DNA of 19,958 nucleotides. It comes from Triparma columacea (lineage: Eukaryota > Sar > Bolidophyceae > Parmales > Triparmaceae). Below, one piece after another: positions 19,496 through 19,958 of this stretch; positions within the stretch are counted from its first letter, which is position 1; each line of letters begins with the position of its first letter. The notes beneath the pieces are model-generated. The model ran no database searches. It had not been told where the DNA came from and saw only the letters and a list, made by a program, of their open reading frames with translations. The position numbers were made by a program, and so were the translations under genes. The DNA lies in the NCBI GenBank assembly GCA_030267965.1, contig BRYA01001470.1, forward strand, positions 1 through 19,958, in the 5' to 3' direction.

Positions 19496-19895
19496 TCAAA
19501 GCTCCTCGTCTTTTAAGTGTGGGTTTGCCTCCTTCTTCAACCTCTTCCAATCCTCATCAACAATCTTATCAAGGTTTGCGCTCCCCTCCTTGCAGGCCTC
19601 CTTGAACCCGTCTGCGCAGCTCTGCAAGCAGTGTCTGTGCATCTTCGGCATCGGTACATCCCTCTTGTAAGACTTGCAAGTCTCTACGCAGAAGTCGCTC
19701 TGCTTCGATTTGCATTCGTCCTCTGTGGCCTGGCTACACGCCAGTTCGCTCGCCCTGTTAGTCCCAGGGATGCAGGTGTCGAGGCAGACGTGGTACATCT
19801 TCGGTCGAGGCTCAAGCGACGTGTAAGGCTTGCAGATACGACCACAAACACCGGTTTTGGAAGTGCTCCAAGAAGCGTATGTCTTACGGCAAGAT
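19496..19895 (-). CDS. Cysteine-rich protein with repeated twin CX3C modules (partial)
   Basis: A 3' exon only. On the minus strand it begins at 19895 after a GCCTTCAG acceptor (phase 2) and ends at the TGA at 19496-19498, about 133 aa; the upstream exon or exons lie outside the window. Two modules of the form C-x3-C-x15-C-x3-C are visible: CGRIC ... PRPKM ... CLDTC, then CVETC ... PMPKM ... CLQSC. Both share a Lys after the second Cys and the P-x-P-K-M motif. The spacing equals that of small TIM chaperones of the mitochondrial intermembrane space, but tandem modules and PxPKM are not features of those. The C-terminus is acidic/basic and ends DEEL, a possible ER-retention variant. With no N-terminus, secretion or import cannot be decided. 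Confidence 0.72.
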
Positions 19896-19958
19896 CTGAA
19901 GGCGGGGCGGGGATGGATAGCGCGGGGGAGGGCGGGTGTGAGAACGTTGGGAAATCCA

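Overview
The window is nuclear DNA from a compact eukaryotic genome: ten protein-coding genes on both strands, split by short GT-AG introns (19 complete ones modelled, 76-275 nt), with gaps between genes mostly of 20-800 bp. Thirteen of the 19 introns contain a CTAAC branch-site-like motif. No bacterial operon features, tRNA, rRNA, transposon or CRISPR array could be supported. An isopentenyl-diphosphate isomerase fused to squalene synthase and a plant/protist-type DYRK kinase suggest a microalga, most likely a stramenopile (diatom or bolidophyte relatives) or possibly a haptophyte. That placement is inference from gene content.

Layout, left to right. (1) A BSD-domain coiled-coil protein (+, 397-2112). 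(2) A DYRK-type kinase with a very acidic and Pro/Ser-rich N-terminus (+, 2325-5146). It converges, with 21 bp between stop codons, on (3) an RMT2-like arginine methyltransferase with an ankyrin-like N-terminus (-, 5168-6403). That gene is head-to-head, with start codons that can overlap, with (4) a lysine/acid-rich RRM protein, probably nucleolar (+, 6402-7881). (5) A secreted 26-cysteine protein of unknown function (+, 8448-9431) converges on (6) the six-exon IDI-squalene synthase fusion (-, 9582-12507). The fusion is divergent, across only about 73 bp, from (7) a membrane-anchored cytochrome P450 (+, 12581-14424). An AT-rich island (about 21% GC) follows. (8) A Ser/Lys-rich nuclear-type protein (+, 15222-16246) converges on (9) the mitochondrial succinate dehydrogenase cytochrome b subunit (-, 16372-17144), which is divergent from (10) the eIF2B gamma subunit (+, 17546-19420). 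The right edge cuts (11) a cysteine-rich protein built of repeated twin CX3C modules (-, 19496-19895, partial).

Most neighbours look functionally unrelated (signalling, protein methylation, RNA binding, translation, respiration). The exception worth attention is the fusion/P450 pair. The fusion joins DMAPP/IPP balancing to the first committed sterol step, and a P450 shares its very short promoter region. All joins listed were checked by codon phase and give uninterrupted reading frames; none has transcript support here.
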